Shown here one piece after another: positions 1 to 6,301 of a stretch of DNA of 7,036 nt. The DNA comes from an uncultured Helcococcus sp. (GTDB lineage: Bacteria > Bacillota > Clostridia > Tissierellales > Peptoniphilaceae). Numbering within the stretch: position 1 is the stretch's first letter; each line of letters opens with the position of its first letter. The stretch is from contig NZ_CAMPYN010000054.1 in NCBI RefSeq assembly GCF_946998255.1, positions 1 to 7,036 on the forward strand, written 5' to 3'. The position numbers and the translations under genes are program-made. Below the pieces are notes generated by a model that saw only the letters and a program-made list of their open reading frames with translations, did no database searches and had not been told where the DNA came from.

Positions 1-1
1 T

Positions 2-56
2 AAGAAAAAAGGTGATGTGCAGACTAAATTTAACTAATCTGCAACACCACCTTTTA
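2..56 (-). terminator. Rho-independent terminator of the four-gene operon
   Basis: Read on the minus strand, AAAAGGTG (55-48) pairs with CACCTTTT (14-7) and TGCAGA (43-38) pairs with TCTGCA (23-18). Small mismatched segments lie between the two helices and an AT-rich loop closes them. The 3' arm runs straight into six T residues (complement of 5-10). The structure begins about 10 nt after the TAA stop of the transglutaminase-like gene, as expected for the end of the operon. The A run on the other side could also let it work for plus-strand transcripts. Confidence 0.88.
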
Positions 57-64
57 AATATAAA

Positions 65-2545
65 TTAATTGTTCTCTTCGGAATTAACAGGTTTAGATTG
101 AGCACTTTCCTCTTCAACTTTATCTACTACTTCTTTAGCAGTTTCTTTTGCTGTTTCTTTAGGAGTTTCCTTCACCGTTTCTTTTTCAGTTTCCTTAGGA
201 ATTTCCTTTTCAGTCTCTTTAGGAGTTTCTACAGGTCTTTCTTCTACTAAAGAGTTTATAGCAGAATTTATTGCTTGTTCCAGCACTTCAATATCATAAT
301 TGCTCAAACTTGAATTTAATTTACTTTCAGCATTATTTACAGCACTTCTTAACTTATTTAAGCTAGATATGGTATATTTTGAAGATCTTAAATAGGCTTT
401 GGCACTATTAATTGTACGCTCTAAAGATCTGGTATCTGCTTTTAATTCATAAGAACTTGTTAATTTAACCAAGGTCTCAGTAATATTATCAACCTCTGCC
501 TGTTTATAATTATATGATTTATAAACTTTTTTAGCTTGTTTCAATAAGCTATTCAAATTATCAATGTAAGATTGTGATAAGCCATTTGTATTTAATCTGG
601 CTTCAGCGTTTTTTATAGCAGCTTGTAGCTTATCTTTATTTACTTGACTTTGGCTTGTATCTTTCTCGTAAACAAAAGTGACATAGGTTGTATCTGTATT
701 AAATTCACCTTTAGCATTTCTAGCATCATATTTTAATTTATAACCTGGGAATGTTAATCTTTCAAATGAATATGGTGAACCTACATTTCCTTCTTTTTCT
801 ACTGTTGGTGCTAGCTCTTTTCTACTTCCATCTTCAATATATCTTGCAATAGCTTTAGATACTTTATCAGAACCAGTTATGTCACCATAATTTTTACCTA
901 TTCTTGTAAAGAAGTTTTGTAAGGCTGCATCTGAATATAGGTAACGTCTATGGCTAAGGTCTATATTTTGCCAACCATTACCTATATTTACTTGCAACCA
1001 TGAATGGGTTCTGTCTTTTTGTATCCTTGTTCTATTTGGTATACCCGCCCTAGTATATAAGGCTTGAGCGGTATGGGTCATACCAAAACAATTACCCGTC
1101 CTAGCACTCAAAGTATTTAATGCATCTGTAGCATATCCATTAGTCACAGATCCTGTCCTATATCTAATTGAACTCATAAAAGCGTATATCGCTGATGATT
1201 TTTGAGAATTTGACATACTATCATTGATAATATTACTTAAGATCCTGTCTGTAGCATTATTCAGTGCAACATTTCCTGTATCGCCTAAAGGAGTATATAC
1301 ATTTACACTATTAGTTTTCTTATCACCAAGTTTTTGAACCTTCTTCTCTTTAACTTCGGAAGATACTGTCACTGTGATAGTCTTCTTGTTTTCATTGCCT
1401 ACCTTATCTTTAGCAATATAGGTTACTGGATATTTTCCCTCTTTCTTAAGATTTACTTTAGAATCATCAATGGTTAATTTAGGATTTTTATCAACATTAT
1501 CATCTATAGCAACATTAAGCTTACTTTTTAGATCTTGATTTAGTCCAATTGTTATATCCATAGCCCCTATTATACTTGGAGCCTCATCATCTTTTTTCAC
1601 TTCATAAGGAACTTCTACTTCTGTAGTATTTCCAGCCTCATCAGTTAATACAATTATAGTTGTAAACTTTCCTACTTTGTTAACTTCAGGCACTTTACCG
1701 TCTTTGAATGATGTTTTTACTTTACTTTTATCCTTATAGTCTGCTATCAAAGCTTCTGCAGTTACTTCGTAGCCAATATATAAAACTGGAGAATCTTTCA
1801 ATATAGCTTCTGGAGCAATAGTATCAACAATTTCAAGGATAAGGATAGCATCTTCACCATCAACTTTAATCTTAACTTCATGTTCACCAAGACCCATAGC
1901 TTGTAATTCTTCAATGCTTGTTATTATTTCTATTTCTATATCTGAGTCTTGTTCATACAAAATATCTGAAGCATTTAATTCATGTTGGCTACCTAATTCT
2001 TTAGTCACCTTAGACTTAATGTCTAATAAAGTTAATTTAGTTTTGTTTGTAACAGAATTCCCACCTAAGTCTGTAGAAATAATTTCAACATCTTGTTCGT
2101 TTTTTCCCATATCTATCGGATTTACAAATTCATGTTTTAATTTTGTGTTATCTTTTTCTTCCTCTATAAATAGTTCTGGTTTAACATCTACATCCCTACC
2201 TATAGAAACTTCTTTCAATTTTACTTCTGGACTAGTAGTATCTACTAAAACAAGTTTAGTTTTTTCTACAGTTTCTTTGTCATTATTAGAAATAACTTTT
2301 ATTTCTAAGTCCAACTCTCCTGGAACATCTAATTCCAGCTTATCTAGGTCACTTACAAAAGTTACTTCTTTAACTTCTACTCCTTCTTTTAAGAACAATT
2401 CCGCTTTAACTTCTTCTCCTATTTCAAGTTCAAGCTTGTTTTTCAAATATCCGCTTTTCAAAACTAAACCTAAAATAAGGGCGGTGATTAAAGCTAAAGC
2501 CCCCAATGTAGATACTACTATTTTTTTATTTTTTAAGAAATCCAT
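65..2545 (-). CDS. Membrane-anchored surface protein with Ig-like repeats, transglutaminase-like domain and FIVAR-like C-terminal region
   Basis: This 826-residue protein is probably displayed on the cell surface. A short basic N-terminus and one hydrophobic helix (about 9-29) suggest an uncleaved signal anchor. Residues about 36-396 look like five Ig-like/DUF5011-type beta repeats, marked by linkers such as VDTTSPEV (101-108) and VDTIAPEA (240-247) and by KDKVGN (379-384). Residues about 412-555 form a transglutaminase-like core with candidate catalytic Cys486 (GNCFGMTH), His514 (RTHSW) and Asp529 (NIDLS). A MucBP-like stretch follows (about 588-629), then two helical FIVAR-like repeats (about 633-768) and a Lys-Glu-Thr-rich tail. 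No LPXTG sorting signal is present, which is unusual for this domain set. The start codon lies 1 nt after the stop of the DHHW gene, with its ribosome binding site inside that gene. The substrate is unknown: the core could cross-link, act as a protease, or be a non-catalytic binding fold. The domain calls are from pattern recognition; the catalytic triad is the firmest. Confidence 0.87.
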   Translation of the reverse strand: MDFLKNKKIVVSTLGALALITALILGLVLKSGYLKNKLELEIGEEVKAELFLKEGVEVKEVTFVSDLDKLELDVPGELDLEIKVISNNDKETVEKTKLVLVDTTSPEVKLKEVSIGRDVDVKPELFIEEEKDNTKLKHEFVNPIDMGKNEQDVEIISTDLGGNSVTNKTKLTLLDIKSKVTKELGSQHELNASDILYEQDSDIEIEIITSIEELQAMGLGEHEVKIKVDGEDAILILEIVDTIAPEAILKDSPVLYIGYEVTAEALIADYKDKSKVKTSFKDGKVPEVNKVGKFTTIIVLTDEAGNTTEVEVPYEVKKDDEAPSIIGAMDITIGLNQDLKSKLNVAIDDNVDKNPKLTIDDSKVNLKKEGKYPVTYIAKDKVGNENKKTITVTVSSEVKEKKVQKLGDKKTNSVNVYTPLGDTGNVALNNATDRILSNIINDSMSNSQKSSAIYAFMSSIRYRTGSVTNGYATDALNTLSARTGNCFGMTHTAQALYTRAGIPNRTRIQKDRTHSWLQVNIGNGWQNIDLSHRRYLYSDAALQNFFTRIGKNYGDITGSDKVSKAIARYIEDGSRKELAPTVEKEGNVGSPYSFERLTFPGYKLKYDARNAKGEFNTDTTYVTFVYEKDTSQSQVNKDKLQAAIKNAEARLNTNGLSQSYIDNLNSLLKQAKKVYKSYNYKQAEVDNITETLVKLTSSYELKADTRSLERTINSAKAYLRSSKYTISSLNKLRSAVNNAESKLNSSLSNYDIEVLEQAINSAINSLVEERPVETPKETEKEIPKETEKETVKETPKETAKETAKEVVDKVEEESAQSKPVNSEENN
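131..229 (-). repeat. Degenerate Lys-Glu-Thr coding repeat
   Basis: This stretch encodes residues 773-805 of the transglutaminase-like protein, built from short KET/KE words separated by P, A, V or I. At DNA level it is a degenerate run of GAAAC/GAAAAGGAA words. Such charged low-complexity tails in Gram-positive surface proteins often span or bind the cell wall, and their length commonly varies between strains. That role is inferred here. Confidence 0.7.
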
Positions 2546-2559
2546 TTTAATCCCCTTCC
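2546..2559 (-). promoter_or_regulatory. Ribosome binding site of the transglutaminase-like gene, inside the end of the DHHW gene
   Basis: On the minus strand GGAAGGGG (2559-2552) lies 6 nt before the ATG at 2545. These bases also encode the last residues (Glu-Gly-Asp) of the upstream protein, and its TAA (2549-2547) is separated from the ATG by a single A. This fixes the start and implies translation by the same or immediately re-initiating ribosomes. Confidence 0.8.
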
Positions 2560-3941
2560 ATTTTTATTATATTTGATTCTAAATATTTACCATCTATCTT
2601 ATAAATAATTTTTGCTTGGTCTAACTTTAATTTTTCACCTGTATATAAGGAAAATCCATATGTAATATCGATTTTATCCAGGTCTTTTCTTTCATAAACC
2701 GGGAAGGTTGGGTAAATATCACCATTACTATTAATTAAAAACACTTCTTCCATAGTTTTTGCTAAAGATTGGTTTTCAACTTTTATATTCAAATGATGAA
2801 GCTTATGCTTTTCTTCATTTGAATATCTTACTAAAAGATCTTCACCCTTTCTGGTTTCGCCATCAAAACTTATATCTGTAGGCTTCATCTCCATGATAGG
2901 TGTTGTTTTTAGCCAATGATACATGTTTCTTTCAGCTATTTCTATCAAGAGATTTTGAGGCTTTGCCTTTATGACTTCCTCTATATAATAAGGGATAACT
3001 CTTGAATAAGTCACCTTTGAAAAATCATTTGATAACATTGGTATCAAGGCTCTGGCAAAGGAATCCCTGATCATATACAGACTTGGATTTTCAGATTTTG
3101 AAATAGTTTCTATTTGTAAATCATCAAAAGATCCTAAGGGCCTAGTAAAGATATAATTTGTATGTAAATCAAAATCCATATTATAATCTAACTTTTCACT
3201 AGCTGGGTACAAAATGGTAGTCAAGTCCCCTTGGAAGTCTTTATTTATCTTATAATCTTTATCTAGTAAAGTTTCAGCCTTTAATCCTAGCTCTTCTAAA
3301 ATAAGAGAATGAGTAAAAGCTGCTCCTAAATTGTTGTAGTGAGAATCTTCCTTGTGATAAATAAAGTCATCTTGCGATTTTTTTTCAGCCAATAAATTTT
3401 CCTTCAAGTTAATATTATTAAAAGGAAAATCTATCTTGTAAAAATTATCTAAATTATCATTGTCGGTTATTTTTTTTATATTATCCGGCATATATTCTGG
3501 ATAAATAGTATTTTTATTTGGAACAACCATCACATGTAAGTCTATGCCATTTTCTTTTAATCTTTTATTTATAAGATTGAAATAACTTTCAATTTTACCA
3601 AGCTCTGCTTGGCTAAAGTAAATTGAATTTTGATAATCTTTTGTAGTTTCAGCTAAATATAGAAATCCATCTTGGCCATAAACAACCTTGTCATTCCCAC
3701 TTAAATTGAATAGTGATTGATTTACAAGATTATAAGCTGTTATAAAATGATTTCTAAAAGGAAATTGCTCTTGCCAGTATCCTTCAAAATTTTTAGTAAA
3801 GTCTAAATTATATTCTGGGAATTCTTGCAATTGCCTATTTTCAACATTTTTATTTTTAACATTAAATACCAGCCCTAGCATAGGAAGGGTCATAGTTATA
3901 AAAACTATAGCTAAAAATATCGTTTTATTTTTCTTTTTCAT
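2547..3941 (-). CDS. DHHW/AlgJ-like acyltransferase partner protein
   Basis: This 464-residue protein has one N-terminal membrane helix (about 8-26) followed by an extracytoplasmic domain. It carries landmarks of the DHHW/AlgJ/AlgX group: ENRQLQEFP (35-42), the EQFPFRN motif (58-64), YGQDGFLY (88-95), MVVPNK (138-143), the D-x-H motif as D199-S-H201-Y-N, and RDSF (292-295) with candidate nucleophile Ser294. In AlgX-type relatives the Asp, His and Ser of these motifs form the catalytic triad that moves an acetyl group onto a polysaccharide. The fourth position of the DHHW-type motif is Tyr instead of the usual Trp. The gene follows the MBOAT gene by 8 nt, matching the usual AlgI/AlgJ-type pairing in which MBOAT exports the acyl group and this protein delivers it outside. 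A strong AGGAGGG sits directly upstream. The acceptor (exopolysaccharide, teichoic acid or wall glycan) cannot be told from the sequence. Confidence 0.88.
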   Translation of the reverse strand: MKKKNKTIFLAIVFITMTLPMLGLVFNVKNKNVENRQLQEFPEYNLDFTKNFEGYWQEQFPFRNHFITAYNLVNQSLFNLSGNDKVVYGQDGFLYLAETTKDYQNSIYFSQAELGKIESYFNLINKRLKENGIDLHVMVVPNKNTIYPEYMPDNIKKITDNDNLDNFYKIDFPFNNINLKENLLAEKKSQDDFIYHKEDSHYNNLGAAFTHSLILEELGLKAETLLDKDYKINKDFQGDLTTILYPASEKLDYNMDFDLHTNYIFTRPLGSFDDLQIETISKSENPSLYMIRDSFARALIPMLSNDFSKVTYSRVIPYYIEEVIKAKPQNLLIEIAERNMYHWLKTTPIMEMKPTDISFDGETRKGEDLLVRYSNEEKHKLHHLNIKVENQSLAKTMEEVFLINSNGDIYPTFPVYERKDLDKIDITYGFSLYTGEKLKLDQAKIIYKIDGKYLESNIIKMEGD

Positions 3942-3944
3942 AAG

Positions 3945-3952
3945 CCCTCCTA
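3945..3952 (-). promoter_or_regulatory. Ribosome binding site of the DHHW gene overlapping the MBOAT stop codon
   Basis: Read on the minus strand, TAGGAGGGCTT precedes the ATG at 3941. The stop codon TAG (3952-3950) of the MBOAT gene shares two bases with the AGGAGGG ribosome binding site. This supports the start chosen and tight translational coupling of the two acyltransferase partners. Confidence 0.82.
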
Positions 3953-5335
3953 AAATCTAAAGTAAATAAATGGATTGTAAGTAGCAGCTGATAAGTTTAA
4001 TAAACATAAAATCCAAACAATAATTAAGAAAATAAATTTAAGATTTATATTAATCCTGTCTAATAATCTTTTCACCAAAGGTGTAGATCCTATAATAGCT
4101 AAAATTAATATAAAGATAAATTTTACATTTATTAAAGTATCCATTAATCCACTAACTTCTGGGCTCATTGTTGAAAAGTTAGTCAAGCCACCTATGAAAT
4201 CTAAAGCTTGTGACATTGTATCTGCTCTGAAAAATATAAAGGAAATTAGGACTATTGTGATTGTATAGATATGTCTAATAAATCTCGGCCATTTTTTAAG
4301 CTTTAAAACTAGTTCTTCTAAAAGTAAGAATAAACCATTAAACAAACCCCATACAACAAAATTCCAACTAGCCCCATGCCACAAACCAGTTAAAAAGAAT
4401 ACAATGATTTTATTCAATACTGTCCTAAATTTACCTTTTCTATTCCCGCCGAGTGGTATATATACATATTCTTTAAACCAGGTAGATAGCGATATATGCC
4501 ACCTTCTCCAAAATTCTTGAATGGACTGGGATATGTATGGGTGATTAAAGTTTTCTAAGAAATTAAACCCAAATATTTTTCCCAAACCTATAGCCATATC
4601 TGAGTAGCCTGAAAAGTCAAAATATATCTGTAGCATGTAGGAAATAGCCCCTATCAATACCACAAAAGCATTTATTTGATAGGCTTCTAGAGCATAGATA
4701 CTATCAGCAACAAAGGCCATAGTATTGGAAATAAGCATTTTTTTACCTAGACCTATAATAAATCTTTCCATACCCAGGGTCATTTTATTTAAGTTTACAG
4801 TCCTATTATCAATCTCTCTTTCTATGTCCCTATATTTTACAATAGGTCCTGCTATCAGCTGAGGAAAGAATGATATGTAAAGCAAAAGTTTAGGGTATGA
4901 ATTTTGCACTTCGACCTTGTTCCTATACACATCTATAACATATGACATAGTTTGAAAAGTATAAAAAGAAATCCCAATCGGAAGTGCTATATCAACTAAA
5001 TCTATATTTGTATTTAATAAATTATTTATAGTGTCAATAACAAAATTGCTATATTTAAATACTCCTAAAAGCCCCAAATTAAAAATTATATTTAATGTTA
5101 AATACGCTTTCTTTGCAGGTTTTTTCTCATCATTCTTCTTAATCAAGATAGCAAAAAAGTAATTTACTAAAGAAGAAATTAATAAAAGAATAATATAAAC
5201 TGGTTCCCCCCATGCATAAAATACTAAGGAAGCAAGAAGCAACCAGATATTACTCAATTTAATTGGCAACAATAGATTTATTAAAATAATTATTGGTAAA
5301 AAAATAAATACAAATACTGGTGATGAAAATAACAT
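3950..5335 (-). CDS. MBOAT-family membrane-bound O-acyltransferase (AlgI/DltB-like)
   Basis: This is a 461-residue multi-pass membrane protein of typical length for AlgI-type MBOAT proteins, with hydrophobic segments from residue 7 through about 449. Diagnostic motifs appear in the expected order: FPQLIAGPIVKY (157-168), YFDFSGYSDMAIGLGK (238-253), FWRRWHISLSTWFKEY (275-290, His280), YIPLGGNRKG (292-301), and TGLWHGASWNFVVWG (316-330) containing the family's catalytic His320. It ends in NPFIYFRF, a tail typical of this group. Such proteins take an acyl group, usually acetyl, from a cytoplasmic donor and pass it across the membrane to a secreted partner; here the partner is probably the DHHW protein encoded 8 nt downstream. 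The start is supported by AGGA 8 nt upstream. Assignment to alginate is not implied: the acceptor in this organism is unknown. I therefore give no gene symbol. Confidence 0.94.
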   Translation of the reverse strand: MLFSSPVFVFIFLPIIILINLLLPIKLSNIWLLLASLVFYAWGEPVYIILLLISSLVNYFFAILIKKNDEKKPAKKAYLTLNIIFNLGLLGVFKYSNFVIDTINNLLNTNIDLVDIALPIGISFYTFQTMSYVIDVYRNKVEVQNSYPKLLLYISFFPQLIAGPIVKYRDIEREIDNRTVNLNKMTLGMERFIIGLGKKMLISNTMAFVADSIYALEAYQINAFVVLIGAISYMLQIYFDFSGYSDMAIGLGKIFGFNFLENFNHPYISQSIQEFWRRWHISLSTWFKEYVYIPLGGNRKGKFRTVLNKIIVFFLTGLWHGASWNFVVWGLFNGLFLLLEELVLKLKKWPRFIRHIYTITIVLISFIFFRADTMSQALDFIGGLTNFSTMSPEVSGLMDTLINVKFIFILILAIIGSTPLVKRLLDRININLKFIFLIIVWILCLLNLSAATYNPFIYFRF

Positions 5336-5343
5336 CAGTAAAG

Positions 5344-5348
5344 TCCTA
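5344..5348 (-). promoter_or_regulatory. Ribosome binding site of the MBOAT gene overlapping the lipoprotein stop codon
   Basis: On the minus strand TAGGA (5348-5344) contains both the TAG stop of the lipoprotein gene and an AGGA ribosome binding site, followed by 8 nt and the ATG at 5335. It is weaker than the sites of the neighbouring genes, so MBOAT translation may depend on ribosomes finishing the lipoprotein. Confidence 0.65.
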
Positions 5349-5870
5349 AGCTTCGATTATGTATGAAATAGAAACTACTTTATCGTCATTAATTACAACT
5401 ATAAAGTTTGTTTTTCCGTCATTATAAGTATATGAACCAATGTTTTCAGTAAAGTCTTCTCCATATAATTTGATCATATCTTCTTTACTTGAACCAATTT
5501 TTAAACCTTCTGGAGTAGAAGTGTCTTCTAGTAAAAATATACCAGATATATATTCTTCACCATTTTTATCGTATGAATAGATTTCTAGACCATCATATTT
5601 ATATACAGTATCTTCCCCTTCAAAGGCACATGAAGGTGCTGATAAAGTTTCATTGTACTTTCCTAAAGCATCTAAAGCAATTTGTGTCTTATCACCTGTA
5701 GTAAATTTTACACCATTAGCCTCAAAAGTATATGCATTTGTAGAATCATTTTCTTTATTTTCTGTCATTTCTTGACCTGTTTCAATCTTGGTTTCTTTTA
5801 CGGTTTCCTTGTCACTTGAACATGCTGTTAAAGTCAACAATAAAGCCATTGTTAATATTAATTTTTTCAT
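5346..5870 (-). CDS. Small lipoprotein, first gene of the acyltransferase operon
   Basis: This is a 174-residue secreted lipoprotein. The signal peptide MKKLILTMALLLTLTAC ends in the lipobox LTAC (14-17), so Cys17 should be lipidated and hold the protein on the outer face of the membrane. A charged, Glu/Thr-rich linker (about 18-45) leads to one compact domain (about 46-174). This has APSCAFEG (78-85), a run of aromatic-rich strands (YKYDGLEIYSY, 90-100), TPEGLKIGSS (119-128), DMIKLYGEDF (131-140), and a final YTYNDGKTNFIVVINDDKVV segment. I recognise this pattern from clostridial lipoproteins near MBOAT genes, but know no proven function. The G-x-S-x-E-D-x-x-x-x-Y-G element recalls small BLIP/BamE-type folds. 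An in-frame ATG 8 codons upstream lacks a good ribosome binding site and would put charged residues ahead of the signal peptide, so I place the start at 5870 behind GGGAGG. A role in helping or regulating surface acylation is inferred from position only. Confidence 0.86.
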   Translation of the reverse strand: MKKLILTMALLLTLTACSSDKETVKETKIETGQEMTENKENDSTNAYTFEANGVKFTTGDKTQIALDALGKYNETLSAPSCAFEGEDTVYKYDGLEIYSYDKNGEEYISGIFLLEDTSTPEGLKIGSSKEDMIKLYGEDFTENIGSYTYNDGKTNFIVVINDDKVVSISYIIEA

Positions 5871-5874
5871 ATAT

Positions 5875-5880
5875 CCTCCC
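5875..5880 (-). promoter_or_regulatory. Ribosome binding site that fixes the lipoprotein start
   Basis: GGGAGG on the minus strand lies 4 nt before the ATG at 5870. It is the only good ribosome binding site near this gene's 5' end and is placed correctly for the MKKLIL start, not for the ATG at 5894. Confidence 0.85.
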
Positions 5881-5898
5881 TTAAACAAAATCACATAA

Positions 5899-5907
5899 AT
5901 TATACCA
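5899..5907 (-). promoter_or_regulatory. Extended -10 promoter of the four-gene operon
   Basis: The minus strand reads TGGTATAAT (5907-5899): a perfect TATAAT with an upstream TGn extension. Initiation is expected near 5892, giving a leader of about 22 nt before the lipoprotein ATG. There is no good -35 hexamer at 16-18 nt (TAGCAT at 17 nt), which is acceptable for an extended -10 promoter and may mean that an activator helps. Confidence 0.7.
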
Positions 5908-5938
5908 TTAAAATGGAAAATATGCTATTTTACGCATA
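5905..5938. promoter_or_regulatory. Two candidate operator palindromes at the operon promoter
   Basis: CCATT-AA-AATGG (5905-5916) has perfect 5-bp arms and overlaps the TGn element and the spacer of the operon promoter. TATGC-N8-GCATA (5921-5938) has perfect 5-bp arms and covers the place where a -35 box would be. Both are well sited for a repressor or activator, but short palindromes occur often by chance in AT-rich DNA. Confidence 0.3.
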
Positions 5939-5959
5939 AAAAATTATTTTTTTGAACTG

Positions 5960-5978
5960 GGTTAAATCCTGGTTAAAT
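5960..5978 (+). repeat. Direct repeat GGTTAAAT upstream of the operon promoter
   Basis: GGTTAAAT occurs at 5960-5967 and again at 5971-5978, an 11-bp step close to one helical turn. It lies about 60-75 bp upstream of the operon -10 box, a position suited to an activator. No regulator can be named. Confidence 0.35.
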
Positions 5979-5985
5979 AAGGGGG

Positions 5986-6252
5986 ATGAGGGTTTTGGGC
6001 TTTTTGCAGATTCCTGCATAACTTTTTGTTTGGTGGAGTCATGAGGGTTTTGGGCTTTTTGTGGATTCCTTCATGAAATTTTGTTCGTGGTCATCATGAT
6101 GGTTTTGCACTTTTTGCTGTTTCCAACATGATATTTTGGCTTAGATGGTCATGAGGGTTTTGGGCTTTTTGCGGATTCCTGCATGATTTTTTGGTCGGAG
6201 ACGTCATGATGGTTTTTAGCTTTTCGCTGTTTCCGACATGATATTTTTGCTT
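5986..6252 (+). repeat. 55-bp tandem repeat array, five units of two alternating types
   Basis: Units start at 5986, 6041, 6096, 6151 and 6206, each exactly 55 bp after the last; the fifth breaks off near 6252. Type A (units 1, 2, 4) begins with ATGAGGGTTTTGGGCTTTTT and continues with a GATTCCT core. Type B (units 3, 5) begins with ATGATGGTTTT and has a CTGTTTCC core followed by ACATGATATTTT. The order is A-A-B-A-B, so the last four units also form a 110-bp AB pair duplicated once. Unit ends are much less conserved than unit starts. A 55-bp period is not a multiple of three, so a repeated peptide is not encoded. The array lies upstream of the minus-strand operon and on the other side of the region from a decayed plus-strand gene. 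I do not recognise the family. Confidence 0.93.
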
Positions 6253-6301
6253 GAACTACTACCTATGTCCTTGACATAGGTAGTAGTTTATAGTAGTTCA
6301 A
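6251..6301. repeat. Perfect 16-bp inverted repeat with a duplicated right arm
   Basis: AACTACTACCTATGTC (6254-6269) pairs perfectly with GACATAGGTAGTAGTT (6273-6288) across a 3-nt loop. The end of the right arm is then repeated: TAGTAGTTTA (6281-6290) is followed by TAGTAGTTCA (6291-6300). The second copy can pair with TTGAACTACTA (6251-6261) over 11 bp through 6301, replacing the outer part of the first helix. There is no T run after the helix on either strand, so it is not a standard terminator. It abuts the end of the 55-bp array. Confidence 0.85.

Noticed and set aside
1914..2576. Plus-strand reading frame of 220 codons
   Set aside because: It lies opposite the N-terminal part of the transglutaminase-like gene, is Ser/Thr/Leu-rich as expected from the complement of Lys/Glu-rich codons, and has no domain pattern. 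It is a shadow of the real gene.
5346..5894. Longer lipoprotein starting at the ATG at 5894
   Set aside because: It would place MILFKGGY before the signal peptide, has no ribosome binding site, and starts only about 2 nt from the predicted transcript start near 5892, so it would barely be transcribed.
5986..6252. CRISPR array
   Set aside because: There is no constant repeat with unique spacers of even length: the whole 55-bp unit is repeated in two forms and drifts gradually. No cas gene is present in the window.
6254..6288. Rho-independent terminator
   Set aside because: The stem is perfect, but neither strand has a T run directly after it, and no intact gene ends nearby.
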